This document shows, one piece after another, positions 11,110-24,400 of a stretch of DNA of 64,000 nucleotides. The first letter of the stretch is position 1, and each line of letters starts with the position of its first letter. Made by a program: the position numbers and the translations under genes. This stretch comes from Sceloporus undulatus (lineage: Eukaryota; Chordata; Lepidosauria; Squamata; Phrynosomatidae), in contig NC_056524.1 in the NCBI RefSeq assembly GCF_019175285.1, positions 146,606,948 through 146,670,947 on the forward strand, given 5' to 3'. Under the pieces are notes generated by a model. The model ran no database searches. It was given only the letters and a program-made list of their open reading frames with translations, and was not told the origin of the DNA.

Positions 11110-14100
11110 AGGGGTCTCTGGGTATTCCCTGCCTAAATGGGGCCGGCAGAGGTGATGTGGAGAGCTAAACGGATATTGTAAAATGAAGGCAAAAAGGGAG
11201 AATTGGATAAATGGAATAATGAAGCAAAAGAAAATCTGATCTATTTAAGAGAGAATTTTTTGAACAGATATAATAGAAATTCAAAAAGTTTGGCCAGTGT
11301 CCACAAAAAAGAAAAATGAAGTATGATAAAGGATGGTTAGAGATAAATCTGGTAAATATGTAGATTGATAAAGAAAAAAAAAAAAATTTTAAATTTATAA
11401 AATATATCAGGCGAGAATTTGGATAAAGGACAGGGAAAATTGGTGGGGGCAAATTAGGGGGAATAAAGTTAACTGGAGCACCCCTTGAGAATAGCAGTGG
11501 AGGTAATAAGAATTGAAAAATGGGAAACTCCTGGAGGATGGAGGGGTGTGTGGGGACCGGGGAGGATATGATTTAGAAAGGGCGGTGGTGTTTGAAACGT
11601 AATATTAAGTGGGGGGCCCAAAATGTTGTGTAGCGGAGAGTGTTCTATAGTTGCATCAATGAACGTTTGTGCGGAAGATACCATCATCATGGCACAACTC
11701 ATTAATATTATACCAAAGGTTGATAAGCTATTTAAAAGCTGGAGCCCATTATCATATGACCGCGGGCAGTGTGCGCATTTAGGATAGAGGGTTTCGATGA
11801 GGTCCGGCAGTATGTTATGCGCATCGATAGTACAATACTAGTGTATCGCGGCGGGTTGTCGTGTGGTAGCAAATGGTGATTTGTGAATGACCACAAATTC
11901 CCAACTAGAAGAAGCGTGTATTAGTATACATTTAATGTTGGTGAGGGTGTGGAGAAAAATAAGGTCAGTTGATTTTGGGCATTGTGAAACTATTTTAGCG
12001 GTCAGTTTGATTGTGTGAATGGGCCAACATTAAATATATTATAAAAATTGAAATGGTGATAGAATAAGAGGAGTATAAACCATTATATCTGGGTAATATT
12101 CTTAAAAGTAATTGTAGCATGATGGGAGAAGGCGGCCAGTTAAATAAGAGTGACATTAGGTGTGGCAGAGCAAGGTGTCCGACGTAGGCGGTGGCCCAAA
12201 TTATTTAGCAATGTGGGGGTGTGAATAAGTTGTTATCAGTGTTTCTGAGGAAAATGATTACAGTTTAGGAGTAATAGCCTTAAAAAAACGCTTGTGAATT
12301 AGTTGGGGGTGTGTTGTGCTTGATGTGGTGTGGAGCATTATTAACGGTGATTCATAATAATTGTATTTGGACAATTGGGATAAAATAGACATTTGAAAGA
12401 TATGTGAAAAATCACAGGGGTGGTGGTAGCAGATTAATGTGGAATGAAGATCGCGAAACTGGGCAGGGTGGAACTGGAATTACAAAAAAAAGAGGAATCT
12501 GAGTTAGAAACAGGGAAAAAGTTGAAGAGATAAGAGGTTGAAAGTAATTTAACAGATTTTGAATCCGATAGAACTATAAGATTTACGCAGGTGTGTAATT
12601 GGTACGTGCATAAGAAATTTGTTTGGTTCACGGGTGGGGAAGACTGGGGGGGGGGGGGTAGTAAGGGTGTGGGGTGTGAGTGGGAGAGTTTGGTCACGAT
12701 AGTGGTGGGGGGGGTGGGGGGGGGGGGTGTTGGGGGGGGTGAGAACAAAATCTAGTTATCCCGCGTGGTTGGAAGAAGTGAAGTAGTCAAATGAAAATAT
12801 GTACGCAAAATTAACTTTTTTATTCAAAGATGATGAACCATTAACGTTCGGAAACCCGAACTGAATAATCAACGGGCTAGGATATAGTCTGTGCAGAGTG
12901 TGCGTGGTTGATGACAGACCAGAAGATTACCATAAACCATTAATTGTTAGTCGCCGACACAGCATACGTGCGGGAGTTAGCCTTTCGCGCGCGGATATAG
13001 GTGAGGCAGGTTAGAGGCTAAAGCATTTAGAGAATATGTGTTTAGAAGGCATTGGGTGATGTACGATGCTATTTGTTTAGTAGTGATGAGTAGTCGGAAG
13101 TGTTGAATATGATAATCGATTTTCAGATTTTTTCAAGAGAACTTACTATTAAAATATAATTATTTGGAAGCCCTCTTAAACTTATATGTTAAGTAGGGAA
13201 TGTGAGGGGTGTTGATGTGGTCGCGAAGAAAAAGGTTTAGTTGCTGTTGAGAGAGTAGTCGCCGTGTACTACGGGAGGGGGGGGGTGCGGCACACGATGC
13301 GACGGTTGGAGGGGTGGTGCGGATAGCGCTGCCGCCAGGTTGAACGGGTTGGTGGAAATGGGATTGTGTTGGCGGCGTGAGGTGTATGTGGTTTGTAGTA
13401 AGAGCAATGATAGACAAAGTTAAATGTGATAGATGGTAGAGGGTTAAGATAGTCAATACGGGGGGTCGGTATGTTCGGGGGCGAGAGACACTGTGATACT
13501 GTGTATGAAAATATTCATGGGTCTATAGTTCGTGTGGGCGTCGTGGAGACATTGATGAGCGAGAGTGTGGGTTGCGTGGGGGATGGAAGTGTGGTAAAAA
13601 AAAAGTACTAGCCAAGTGAACAATAGTGTCAAAAGGAAAGAAATGGAATTGAAATGATAAGTAGAAAGGCGCTGCACTGAGTAAATTTATAAAATTGATG
13701 GAATAAGGAGAAAAAAAAAGAAAACTTAAGGGACTATGGAAGAGAATAGATTAAAATAAAGAGAAGGGAGCATGGGACAAACACCTGAAAAATTAGTTCA
13801 TTAAAGAATTATTATATTTATGGAGGTCCTGGACTCCGAGATTAAATATTAATAAGTCATTAAAATTGTTAGAGGTTGTCAAGAAGTAGGGTCATTCTGC
13901 ATAGGTGGCAATGTAATATGTACAAAATTTTGGGAAAAAGTGCTATGGAATAGAAAGTATGATATAAAATATAAAGATGAGTAGGTTTTGTATGTTAATA
14001 CCAGAGAAATGAAAAACGAAAAAAGATTGGTAACAGTTTGCTTCGCGCAGATAATAATAGCAGGTTGGAAATGAAAAAGAGTAAATGAGATTGGACAAAA

Positions 14101-14335
14101 GGAATTTAGTATATGATAATTGCATGTAAACTGAAGTAAAAAGGACTATGAAAGAATAACTTTGATGGGGATTGGGAAAGAATTGGAAAAAGCTGAGAAA
14201 AGGCAACATGAAGATACCTCCAGAAGACGAAATGAAATTTTTTGTTAAAATGTAGATCGTAGAATGTCTGGGGTATATTTGTTGTTAGTGTCAATAGGTA
14301 CAAAAAATTAAAATAAAAAGAAGTAACCAGGCCAA
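11110..14335 (+). mobile_element. L1 LINE, ORF2 3' portion (noisy copy)
   Basis: Matches the reverse complement of the cleaner L1 at 47664-49435: both share GGTGATGTGGAGAGCTAAAC, AGAAAATCTGATCTATTTAA, TCTAGTTATCC and ACCTCCAGAAGACGAA. The stretch here is ~1.4 kb longer, holding an ORF2 segment (11240-12745) absent from the other copy. Base quality looks poor: scattered indels and long G runs (12640-12740, 13275-13290). It lies in HELLS intron 10, opposite to the gene. Confidence 0.75.
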
Positions 14336-14753
14336 TCCTGGGTGCAGTTTCGTGAAATCAGTAAGATGGGGTGTGTTCTGCCGGGCGTGATGGTGGTAGC
14401 GAGCGGTTGTCTCGGGATCAAATATATACGATATATTGGAGCATCACCCCGAAAAATTTTACAGAAAGTGGCTCAGCAGTGTGTGGACAAACAGGATTAT
14501 CAACCCCGTCGTACTTGTACCGTGGCAAACTAAAGTACGCGGAAAGAGAAAGAAACGAGTAAAGCGAAATATATGGGACATAATGACCCTGAAGTAGTTT
14601 CTGCTAGGAAAAAAATGTAGCAATTTCAGTACAAAGAAAGAAAAAAAGCCTGAAGCCATTAGCATGAGCTCACCTGCCAAAAGAGAGTGGGAGGCACAGC
14701 CATGTAAGAACACCCTGCGGGAGAAAGATTAATACACTTTCAGAGTTTTCTAA

Positions 14754-15083
14754 GGCTGAAAAGATGCCCTAAACCGTGGCGGATGCAACCCCTTAGAACG
14801 CCAGGTATGCCTACCCCCAACCGAGTTTTGGCAGCCTCAACAAAAGCAGCAGAAATCCCCTCCTTTGGTGACCGGGCAAAACCTTGCTTTTTCTGCACGG
14901 TGGCAGCTTTGTGGTTGTTTCCTGCAGCTTGCGGCAAGCTGAACACTGCATCGCCGGAGCACCACAAAGCGTGTGGCTGGTGGCTTCACGTGGCTTCCTA
15001 CCAGCTTGGGGGCACACGTCGTTTGAAACACATGCCCCTAAGCTGCCTGGAGCCACCACAAAGGGGCAGTCCGTGTTTCGCCC
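14754..15083. mobile_element. Harbinger-like MITE (left-arm copy)
   Basis: Inverted-arm counterpart of 46899-47234, flanked by TAA at both ends. The terminus reads GGGCGAAACACGGACTGCCC on the complement. See the right-arm entry for the better copy. Confidence 0.6.
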
Positions 15084-15190
15084 TAATTTGTCTAGAAATG
15101 AAAATACATTAATACGATAAGATTCAGTAAAATTTGAATCTATCCTATTTTTTGACCAAGCATGGCACAATACGGTGGATCAGAGCCTAC

Positions 15191-15395
<205 letters not shown>

Positions 15396-15798
15396 CTAGA
15401 GAAAAATAGCCTCCAGTTATTTCAAAAGATAGAAAGAAAAAAAAATAATCTCACACCTTTTCAGATTTAATCAAATGTCATTCACCTGAAGGAAAAAAAC
15501 AAACATACCTGAAATGTTTAACGGTAGTGCACCTTCCTTGAATATACAGACCTCAATGCTAATGTGGTTATTTTACGCATGGGCAGGTACAACACTAGAA
15601 GACATACGCTCTGGCAGCCACCCACAACAACACACCACACATTTAAGATCAAGTTGATGCAGGTCCTCCCACCAGCTGAGCTGGCAGCAGAAGTTTAACC
15701 AATCACAAGGCAACAGAAATAGAATTCATATTAAATTTTCCTACACCAGGTGTGACAATGCACGTATAAAATTCCAACATAACACAATGTATCCATCA

Positions 15799-16158
15799 AG
15801 GGGCCAAACAGACTAACCAAAAAGCTGGCTTCCGGCAGCTTAGGCAATGGTGGGCGTTTGACTCAAATATGGCAGTAATCCCCTAAGAAGTAAGGAGATG
15901 CCCATAAGCTGTGTCAGAACGGGGTACTTGCGAAGCGGTGTTCCGGGAGGGTGGCATTTTTATGTCCACCCCCCCCCCCAGAGCTACTTGAAAACCACCC
16001 GGGGTTTTTGCATTGATGCACCCAAAATCAGAATGTTGCTCCGTTTTATCTCCTATTTAGTCGGCGTCAGAGGGGTGGCGGATGTGACAGAAGTATGAAG
16101 AGCCAAGATGGTGCGGAGGTAGCCGCAATCTGCCCTTTTGAGCAGTCTGTTTTGCCCC
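15799..16158. mobile_element. Harbinger-like MITE (left-arm copy)
   Basis: Inverted counterpart of 45846-46168: left end GGGGCCAAACAGAC, right end GTCTGTTTTGCCCC. Numerous small differences from the other arm. Confidence 0.6.
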
Positions 16159-16764
16159 TAAGAGACCCCTTCCAAATAAAGGATTTAGCATACAAATTCT
16201 GTTGAGTACAAATAAGAAGGGTGCTTACATAATGTAGCCCTTTTCGTGTAAACTGGGGCAGGAAAGCCCTCGCCATGATTTTTATGCAAGCTTCAAATGA
16301 TAAAGCACCTAGTCTTGCATTTGAGAGTATCGAGCGAGAAGCATACGCGTGTGTTTTAAGTTGAGGGGAAGGTGATTAGAAAAATAGCCAGCAAGGTAAA
16401 GACATAAAGAAGAGAAAGAAAAGAAAGTGGCACACGGTCCATCTTTTTTGCTTACCTAAAATGTTAAGCAAAGAAACGATAGAAGCCTATCTCCAAAGCA
16501 TGCTGAGTGTCTGAGTATGAGACCATGTAATTTGACATAACCTCAAGCCCCCCTACTGTATTCGGAAAGGTTCCAGATTCTTCTAGTGGTTAAATATGAT
16601 CTCAGTTTAACAATATTCACAGTACCACAAGAATAAAAAGAATCCCAAGCAGTAGGTTGTCGCTATGTAATGTCTTAATGGTGCATGTCTAGCATAACCT
16701 TTTAATTGATAAATATGATGGGCAGAAAGGAGGTAATCTATATAGGAAACAGCCTGAGAACACC

Positions 16765-16935
16765 CTGAGAAAATTTCTGTCTCTCAGGCAATTTCAAAAG
16801 AAGTTATAACAACTTGATACATTTAATGAACCGGAATACTCTCCTTCAATAATTTTAGGATAGCCTTGCACGCCGAGGTTCTGTTTAGTGTGAGGGTTGG
16901 TTACCGAAGATTAGGTAGAGCATTAAGGATAAGAT
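16765..16935 (-). pseudogene. HELLS: HELLS exon 9, badly corrupted left-arm copy
   Basis: Alignable to the complement of 45207-45350 only in blocks (AAATTTCTGTCTCTCAGGCA, CAATTTCAAAAGAAGTTAT, TTGCACGCCG). Many inserted bases destroy the frame and both splice sites. Boundaries are approximate. I think it is sequence error rather than decay. Confidence 0.6.
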
Positions 16936-16939
16936 AATA

Positions 16940-19250
16940 GAAGCTTATTAACTAGGAAAAATGATAAATTAGATAGTACCCCAAATAGAAAAGAATGGGA
17001 TACGGACGAAACAAATGATGATATACTACCAAAGGGGAACAGACGCTATGTCAGATTAAAAACTCACGACAACACATCCTGCATAGCACCGCACACCACA
17101 TCAAAAACGCAGGCAATACCATCAACCCCGGCACGAGAATCATATTTAATATCAAGCCGATCAATATACATCTAGATCATGACTCCAGACGCCAAACTCT
17201 ATCTGATATATTACAATTAGGTCAAAAACACAAGGAAGATCATAACAATGACAAGAGAAATAAAATGAGCAAAACTAATAGTGAAGACCTCACGGGCAAT
17301 ACATGAAAAAGTGAACGAGGACAGGAGCACAGCAAGAGCAGAAGACACTCGAAGAAAAAAAAAAAAAAAAAGAAAAGAAAGAATGAAGAGGGAAAGACTA
17401 GGTCGAGTGGATGAGCTCAGATCAGAGCCTCATTAAGACTACATCAGATAGTACAGCGGTCCCAGAGACATACGAAAACACTATAACATGCAACAGACAA
17501 CTTCAGTCAATGTTACAGGAAAACAAACACAGTTGTAAACTATGTTCGGAGTGCGTTCTATGGTTTTTTAGTATACTTTATGATTAATATTGGCTAATGG
17601 GGGATAGATTCGGTAGGTGTATATAGGTGGATGTGTATATTATAGGACTCTAGATGATGAGAGTACAGGATAAGATTAATGGTTTGATGAGAACATAGAA
17701 TGCGATAGAGTTGGAACGGAGAACTACAGGCCAGCCAGTCCAGAGAGCACCCCGTTGCCAGGCATGAAGTCAGTACCAATCAAAAAGGCATCCGGCGTAG
17801 CAGAGGAGATGAGCCGATGGCCAGCTCTGCTGTTAAAGACCTCCAAGGAGCGAATCACGAACTCCGAGACAGTACGAGACCTAAGCGTAGATTTTGAAGG
17901 GAAGGGTTGGGGGTACCGCAAAGTTAGTGCCCGACCAGGCGTGTATAATGGCGTTGAGTGCGGGGCGGGGGTTCAGCCACACAGCGCATGGGTCTTTTTC
18001 GACCTGGAGTGTCAGGAGGGGGGTCCCAGACCCAGAAACCCCCCCTTGGCTTGCGTCCCTGCTCCGAGGAGGTGTTCCACTTCGAACGCCCTTACTGTCA
18101 TGAGTTTCTTCTTTGTATTAGGGTGAATCTCTTGCCTGACTTCTATCTATGTTCCCAAGTCCTGTTCTCTGGGAGTAGCAGAAAAACAAGCTAAAGATGC
18201 GCACTCCCAATATACATTCCGTTCGATATTTAAACAGGGCCATCATGCACCTCTTACACATCGCTTTTCCAGGCTAAACATCCCAGCTCCTAAGTGTCCG
18301 AAGCAGGTTTGACCCTACCATGTAGTCCCCCTTTGGACAGGTCCAGTCCAGCTTTTTAAATGTGGTGCCAAACTGACACAATATTCCAGGGAGGGTGGAA
18401 AGCCGTGACCAAGCAGAAAGTAACAGGAGGGGGCACAGTTACATCCCGTGAAAGAGGGCATTATAGAGATACTTTTATAGGAGATAAGATGTACACCACA
18501 GCGATTGCCGATTGTGGCAAGCTAGAATTTAACACATGCATAAAAGGAAGACGTAACGTGCGGCAGCGCACTGTGGACGCAGAGGCAACTGGTGGCGAGG
18601 CTTGGACCCGGGGAGAGAGGTCCCTGCACCGTGGGTCAGGTGGTGGTCGGGAGGCTTTCTGCCGGGGAGGGGGGAGGGGGGGGGGGGAGGATTCCCCATG
18701 CCTTAATATGCGATATTGTAGGGGGGGGGGTGATCAGTTAGTTGCGGGGGCGGGGGGCGAGAGTGCGAGGTGAGCGCGGGAGAGAGAGTTGACGATGTTG
18801 GGGGTCTTATGTGGGGGATAAGAGGGATGCAATGTCATTTGTTCGGTGGGGTGGGGGGGGGGGTGGGAGGCCAGCTGGCTAGGTGTGGTAACAATGGCAT
18901 TCAGGGTGTGTGGGGGGGGGGGGGGGGGGGGGGTGGTGAATTTGAATGCCTGTTACACAGTGGTAGGTGGGAGAGCGTACTAGTACGTCCGGTGGGGGGG
19001 GGGCGTAGGATTTGGCTGATCAGGTAGACGAGAAGCGATACCGTGACAAAGTTGGAATAAATGTGGAGCGCGCCGGCTTATGTTGTCGCATCATCATGAA
19101 AGTAGTTGAATGTATCCGCGAGGGACAGGCCGAAAGCCTTGTGGACCCACAGGTCACTTCTCTCCGAGAAAAACCATTGTGGCACACTTGGGTTTAGCCG
19201 TCACCAACTACAATCCAGGTAACAGACCTTGTCTAGCCACTTTTATAATA
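16940..19250. other. Low-quality stretch in HELLS intron 8
   Basis: Corresponds in position to 43080-45200 of the right arm but is only patchily alignable. It holds poly-G runs (18661-18690, 18720-18730, 18855-18865, 18911-18933, 18991-19000) and an A-run (17356-17372). Open frames of up to 137 codons here are artefacts of G-rich composition. Confidence 0.7.
17694..18400 (-). mobile_element. CR1 LINE 3' end (left-arm, noisy copy)
   Basis: Complement of the CR1 tail: CCAGCCAGTCCAGAGAG, CCTCCAAGGAGCG, GGGTGAATCTCTTGCCTG, TTCCAGGCTAAACATCCC. It mirrors the CR1 at 43412-44718, with many small indels. Confidence 0.7.
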
Positions 19251-19610
19251 TGTTTGCAGAATGCCATGGGGAACCTTCAAAATCCTACTGAAATCAGATA
19301 CTTCCACAGAAGTCACCCAATCCCTTGTTTTGGTTTTGACCTCATACTCCTATTGTTGTCATTTAGAGCTGTATCATTTTATTGATTTTTTACTTTAAAA
19401 CAAACTTTTTTTTTTTTATTCCAGTAGGGCACAGGGAGGCTTAAGATATTTGACCTCAAGGAGGAGCAAGAGCCCATTACTGTTAAGCACAAAAGAAACA
19501 AAATTCTGGAAATTTTAGAACTGCCATGCCTCCCAAACCAGACAGGAGCTGCATTATCACAGAAGCCATCAAACAAAACCAGTTTGTTTTATATTATTTT
19601 GAGACATAAC

Positions 19611-19787
19611 CTTGGAGTAATCTTGAATTCTGCCATCCAGTTAGGAATGTAGATAGGGGACCACATACTAGGAATGGTCCAGGAACGCCTCTTTCTACCA
19701 TCAAAGCTATTGTTGCAATACACGGATTGTTTTCCTAAGCCCATTTCATCAGCCAAAATACCATTGATTGCCATTCTCCCAGAGCAT
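19611..19787 (-). pseudogene. HELLS: HELLS exon 8, damaged left-arm copy
   Basis: 177 nt against 183 nt in the right arm. The complement still shows [13 protein letters not shown], then loses frame through small deletions and one insertion (complement AAAAC for AAAAAC, CCGTG for CCAGTG). Splice sites are retained. The clean copy is 42877-43059. Confidence 0.9.
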
Positions 19788-20221
19788 CTGTGTACAGATA
19801 AAAAATGTACTAATCAATTGTTTAGTGACACTGTGCCTTCTCCCAAAGCCACAAATTTTAAAATACACAATTAGGTGAAACAAAAATACACTATTTAAAA
19901 TATGGAATTCAAAAGGGCAATCAAGACCTGATGAAAGAATATTTTTTTACAGCATACTAAACTTCAATAGGGATGGAGCCAATAGCCTCTCTCCACAACT
20001 GGAATAACATTATACTTTAAAACAAAATAAAACAATGTGTCAACACGAACTAACTTATATTCTCTGGGGAATAAAACAGGCCTTTGATTAAAATTGCTGT
20101 CTTTGGCGAGACTTAATGAGAGCTGTGGCACTTCAATTATCCTGGCACCATTTAAGGCTTTACATGTCAAAGAACAACACTCTGCATGGAACACAGAAAC
20201 AAACCTAAATCCAATATTTTT

Positions 20222-20412
20222 TGTTACTGTGGCCTTCAGTTGTTTCCAACTTAGGCAACTCTATTCTGTTTGTTTCAGAGATTTGCCTTCCCTGAAGCTA
20301 AGAGCATGGGGCCTGTCCAATGTCACCCAATGGGATTCGAGACTGAGCTGGGAATCGAACCTGGACTCCAGAGTTGTAGTCTAATGCTCAACCACGGCTC
20401 TCATTCAATATT
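20222..20412 (-). mobile_element. Sauria-like tRNA SINE (left-arm copy)
   Basis: Complement reads GAGAGCC..GTTGAGCATTAGACT, B-box-like GGTTCGATTCCCAGCTCAG, then CATTGGACAGGCCCCATG. Mirrors 42235-42425. Confidence 0.8.
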
Positions 20413-21015
20413 ATTACAAATGATCTTGTAACCACATTACAGACAACTGGTTATCACACGTTGCACAAGCTGCAGTTTCTGACACATTACAAAGGCAGCT
20501 GTCTAATCAAGAAATCAATCAAGTTAACCAAGATCCACAACATGGATCAGAGGCGAGATCCACCTTCCATAGGTCTCCAGAATGCTTGCTGGGTTCAGGA
20601 AATCCCCTAGGTATATCAGGTCCTTCAGAGTAACTGGTAACATGCTCCAGACAAGCTGGACATGTCTTATATGGACCAAGCATCAGTTGCTTGTATCTAA
20701 TCCTCCTTGCATCTAGACACGATGCGGGCATCACACCAGACACAGTTAAACTTCTTTTAGACATTATTTGCACAATGTCTCGACATTACTTACATCATTC
20801 AGAGGCAGGCATGCAAATAGCTTAAGAGTTTTAAAAGCAGAAATAGCTAGACCATACTTGTACCATGCATCTAAATAGACCTGTTTGAAATAAGTGCCTG
20901 TGTGCTTGGTAAAAACAATAGCTGGAAGCAGTAGCCAGGTGAATGGAAACATGTGCACCATCAATATCTATTTTTAAAACACATAACTCTAAGATACACA
21001 CTTAAAAAAACATAC

Positions 21016-21229
21016 CCAAGCCTTCCATGCCTTCAACCTGGACCACCTCATTACTCCTCCAGTTAAAAGCTTTGGCTGCTGAAAAGGTACTGGCTGTCCA
21101 TTAAATTTCTACTGGGTCAAAAAAGTGCTTGGCACTGTGGACGCACTGCTGTGACAGCCTGTCCTAATAATGCTGTTTGAGTCCCCGTTGCCCAGTTCTT
21201 CTACACACAGTTTTGGGAAAAGGTTTCAA
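21016..21229 (-). pseudogene. HELLS: HELLS exon 7, damaged left-arm copy
   Basis: Complement of the exon at 41384-41608 with several one- or two-base losses (GTGGTCC for GTGGTACC, GAAGGC for GAATGGC, GTAGAAAT for GTACGAAAAT). The acceptor AG has also changed (CTTTGTTGAAACC for CTTTAGCTTGAAACC). The upper boundary is approximate. Confidence 0.85.
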
Positions 21230-21724
21230 CAAAGGAAGAAGTTTATAGATAATTATTTCACAGCACACGTGAGAAGACTTAAAGCTATCACTCATTAAGG
21301 CAAGCTGCTTTACCACTAACAGTTAGGTCTGATCAAGTCAATATTTTTGTTTTAAAAAGCGCTGGAGAAGCTGTTCTGAACTCAAACACAACAGCATTTC
21401 TTGCGACAGTTATACTATATATTAAAGGACAAATTCTTACCTGTGACCCTAGTGCTTTGAGTGCTCATCTGGAACTAGTACATGCACAAATGTAGTCAGA
21501 ACCAGTCAAGTTCTCAAGTTTTCTTGGCAGATGCCCACTCTTTTTCCCAGAGTAAGTATACTTAAAAATTATTAATGTAAAATAAACCTTCACAATAGTT
21601 CAAGGAAATTAGAAACAGAATAAGACTGTTATGGAGAATTAAATGCAGAGCAGCAGGTCATGGTCTTAAATGTATGTTTCCCGGCAAGTAATATTACAAA
21701 CAGATTGAAGCAAAGCTGCTATAC

Positions 21725-21768
21725 CTTATCCTCTTCAATTTTCTTTTTTTGGCTGCTGATAAAATCTC
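21725..21768 (-). pseudogene. HELLS: HELLS exon 6, left-arm copy, one base short
   Basis: 44 nt where the right arm has 45. A missing T after AAAAAAAG shifts the frame after EILSAAKK. Acceptor and donor are intact. The loss follows a homopolymer, so a base-calling error is likely. Confidence 0.85.
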
Positions 21769-22014
21769 CTACAAAAGAAAAAAAAACATGAAAATGAAAT
21801 GTTCTGTTAGACTTAAAGATACTGAGCAACATTAAATTTCACAAGCTTAAACAAAAGTATCTCAACAAGCTAACAGAAGGAGCAAATATATTAAATTGCC
21901 TGATAACATAATGAAGAATACAGTTCAGACACTATACATGTATGTTAAGCAGGATGAGCAGGATAGGACCAATTTAAACTATCTACCTTCATGGGAATAC
22001 TAGTATATTAAGTT

Positions 22015-22512
22015 ACACACTTAATTTTGTTCACTTTAAGGGTTTCTTCTTTCTGGTTGAAATTATCCAGATGTTTGTGGATCTCAATGGCTTCCCTGGG
22101 CATCCTGACATGGTAGTGGTTGGCATGGTCCAGAACTTCAGTGTTTTCAAACAGTATTTTGAAAGTGAACAAAACTTGGCTACCAGTCCTGAAGAATAGC
22201 AACATAAGGACTCAGCAAATGCAAATAGGAAAGCATTCAGAGTCAGGGGCTTTCCCAGCAGATAACTGATCACCAATTAGCAGACATTAATCCTCGTTTG
22301 CATTAGCCTCCCAGGCTGAGGCCAGCCATCAACACAGAACAATACACATGAAAATCACTCTTGCATTCCCAGGCTCACACAGTATATATACAACCAATTT
22401 TTCCAGGCAAAGCATTCTCTGAAGATGCCAGCCACAGATGCTGGCGAAACGTCAGAAAGGAACTCTGCTACAACATGGCCACATAGCCTGAAAAACCCAC
22501 AAAAAACTAAAG
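22015..22512 (-). mobile_element. Penelope-like element, terminal repeat plus C-terminal coding end
   Basis: On the minus strand it starts at 22512 with the repeat GTGGGTTTTTCAGGCTATGT, GACGTTTCGCCAGCATCTGT and GGCTGGCATCTTCAGAGA. A short coding tail follows: HANHYHVRMPREAIEIHKHL, DNFNQKEETLKVNK. REAIEIxK...NFNxKE is the end of the Penelope protein after its GIY-YIG endonuclease. The RT domain is absent. Mirrored at 40100-40590. Confidence 0.75.
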
Positions 22513-23540
22513 ACAGATAAGATTAGTTTGGCATGACTTTTTTCTGAGAAACCTATGGTGGCTCTTAGTAATCAAAGAATTCCTTCTAAGTGTGCATAGA
22601 TTGGTTGTTACTTCCTTATGCCCTCTTTTGTGCCCATTTTGAAGAGAGGGACAACATTTGGCTTCTTTGTCTGCTGCTGTCCTCCAAAAATTCTCAAAGA
22701 GGATTGACTCTGGCTCTGAGATTAAATCTGCAAGTTCCTTTAGCACTCTTGGATACAATTTATGCACTGTTGGAGACTTGAATTTATTTACAGTTGCTAA
22801 GTTTTAATTTACTTCCTCTCTGCCTGTACTGGCCTGCAGTCCTCTTACTGTATGATCATGTGTTCTTACTTTCATCAGAGCAATTTTCCTTTTGGGAAAA
22901 GACTGAATTAAAGAAAGTACTGAACTGTTTGTCCTGCTCTCTGTCCTATTACCATTTTACCATCTTCTGTACGTAGTAGCCTTATCAATTCTTCATCCTC
23001 CCTCTTAATTTACAAATAGTCAAATAAATCTTGTTTATAAAGTTCTGACTTCTTGATCAAGCCTGAGCTCATCCCGAGCTTTAACTTATCTGACTTCCCC
23101 CTGACAAGCTATTTGTTTTCATCTGCTTTTGTGAATTCTCCCCTCTACCATTTCTTATACATGTCTTTTTAAAATCTTTTAAAACATCCCTACAAAAAAA
23201 TATTCAAAAAGACAAGGTCACCCTCTACCTGTACTGGGCTGCAGTCACCTTACTGTGATCATGTGTTCTACTTTCACCAGAGTACAGTTTTTCTTTTGGG
23301 AGAAGACTAAGGGGCCCACTAATTCTACACTATTGACCACTTCATCTCTGTTGGTTAAGATCAAATCCAAAACAGCTGATCTCTCTGTTGTTTCCTCTAC
23401 CTTTTGTAAAATGAAATTTGATTTATTGGACCTTACATCTGTTCCCACATTTGACTTCCAACAAATATCATGGTGGTTGAAATGTCCCATCGTTACTATA
23501 TTTTTCCTTTTAAAATATCTGGTCATTTGTTTCAGGAAGA
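22513..23540 (-). mobile_element. CR1-like LINE, endonuclease and early RT fragment
   Basis: Complement encodes MGHFNHHDICWKSNVGTDVR, then RSAVLDLILTNRDEVVNSVE, matching the CR1 endonuclease end (GDFNHPDICW ... LLDLILTNKEELV). Further on come ELADLISEPESILFENFWRT and LITKSHHRFLRKKSCQTNL, the start of the RT domain. It is broken and truncated directly against the Penelope-like piece. Mirrored at 39070-40095. Confidence 0.8.
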
Positions 23541-23549
23541 TATCATCTA

Positions 23550-24000
23550 AATCTTCCGCATGTTACAGCCTTTCCGATATGGGAATCCTCAACTTTTTTT
23601 CCATGTGTAAAATTTACGCATGTGTTGAGTTGAATATTTAATTTATTTAAATAAAAATCTAAATATTATTTCCTTATAAAATGTTAAAATATGAATCCAC
23701 ATGCATGTGCAAATGAAAATATGTATTTTGAATAAACAAAATATTTTTTTTCATATACTGTGTTGAGTAGTGTGTGTGTGATGTCTGCACGCAGACGTAA
23801 TGTGATGTCCAAAGGGTAAAATGTTTGAGTACCACTGCAATAATATCACTAGTACTGATGAGGAACTGTAGAGTATTTGACAATAACAGTGAAAACGGGA
23901 ATATTCCAAAATGCCTGGAGTTTTATCATTTGCTAATTAACTATAATGTATATCTTTGAATTTATAAGATGTTTGCCATGGATGCAACTTTCTGAAATGC
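23550..24000. other. HELLS intron 5, nothing recognised
   Basis: AT-rich unique-looking sequence shared by both inverted arms. No repeat or exon seen. Confidence 0.5.
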
Positions 24001-24004
24001 CATG

Positions 24005-24400
24005 AAAATCATGGAACCAGAACTGGGAGGGACTTCAAGGGTCATTTACTCCAATTCATTACCAATACAGCAGATTTACTGCTAAAACATTGCTGGCAGA
24101 TGGCTCTTTTGAAAACCTTTTACCAAAGATATTCCAAGTCAGTGTACTTCCTTGCAAACAGGTCACACTGTTAGGTAGGCTTTCCACCTAATGTTCAAGT
24201 ACTTATACATCTACATGATAGCCCTTCAGTTATTTGAAGACTACCATATTGCCTCCATTGTCTATCTCCAGGCTAAATATATTTTATTTTTTCAACCCTT
24301 TCTTACAGGATTTAGTTTTCAGGACCATCACTGTTTTCACTGCCCTCCTCAGGACAAAGAAACTCTGACATGTACACAAGGTGAAATCTGTACTTGTCAG
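24005..24400 (-). mobile_element. Old CR1 LINE 3' fragment
   Basis: Complement resembles the CR1 C-terminus and tail (CAGGCTAAATAT, GATAGCCCTTCAGTTATTTG, ACTGGGAGGGACTTCAAGGG) but is much more diverged than the young CR1 copies, so it is an older insertion. Mirrored at 38270-38650. Confidence 0.6.

Noticed and set aside
14783-15170. Overlapping open frames of 78-119 codons
   Set aside because: All lie inside the GC-rich Harbinger-like MITE and disagree with the mirrored copy.
18360-18773. 137-codon Gly/Arg-rich frame
   Set aside because: Generated by poly-G low-quality sequence in a HELLS intron.
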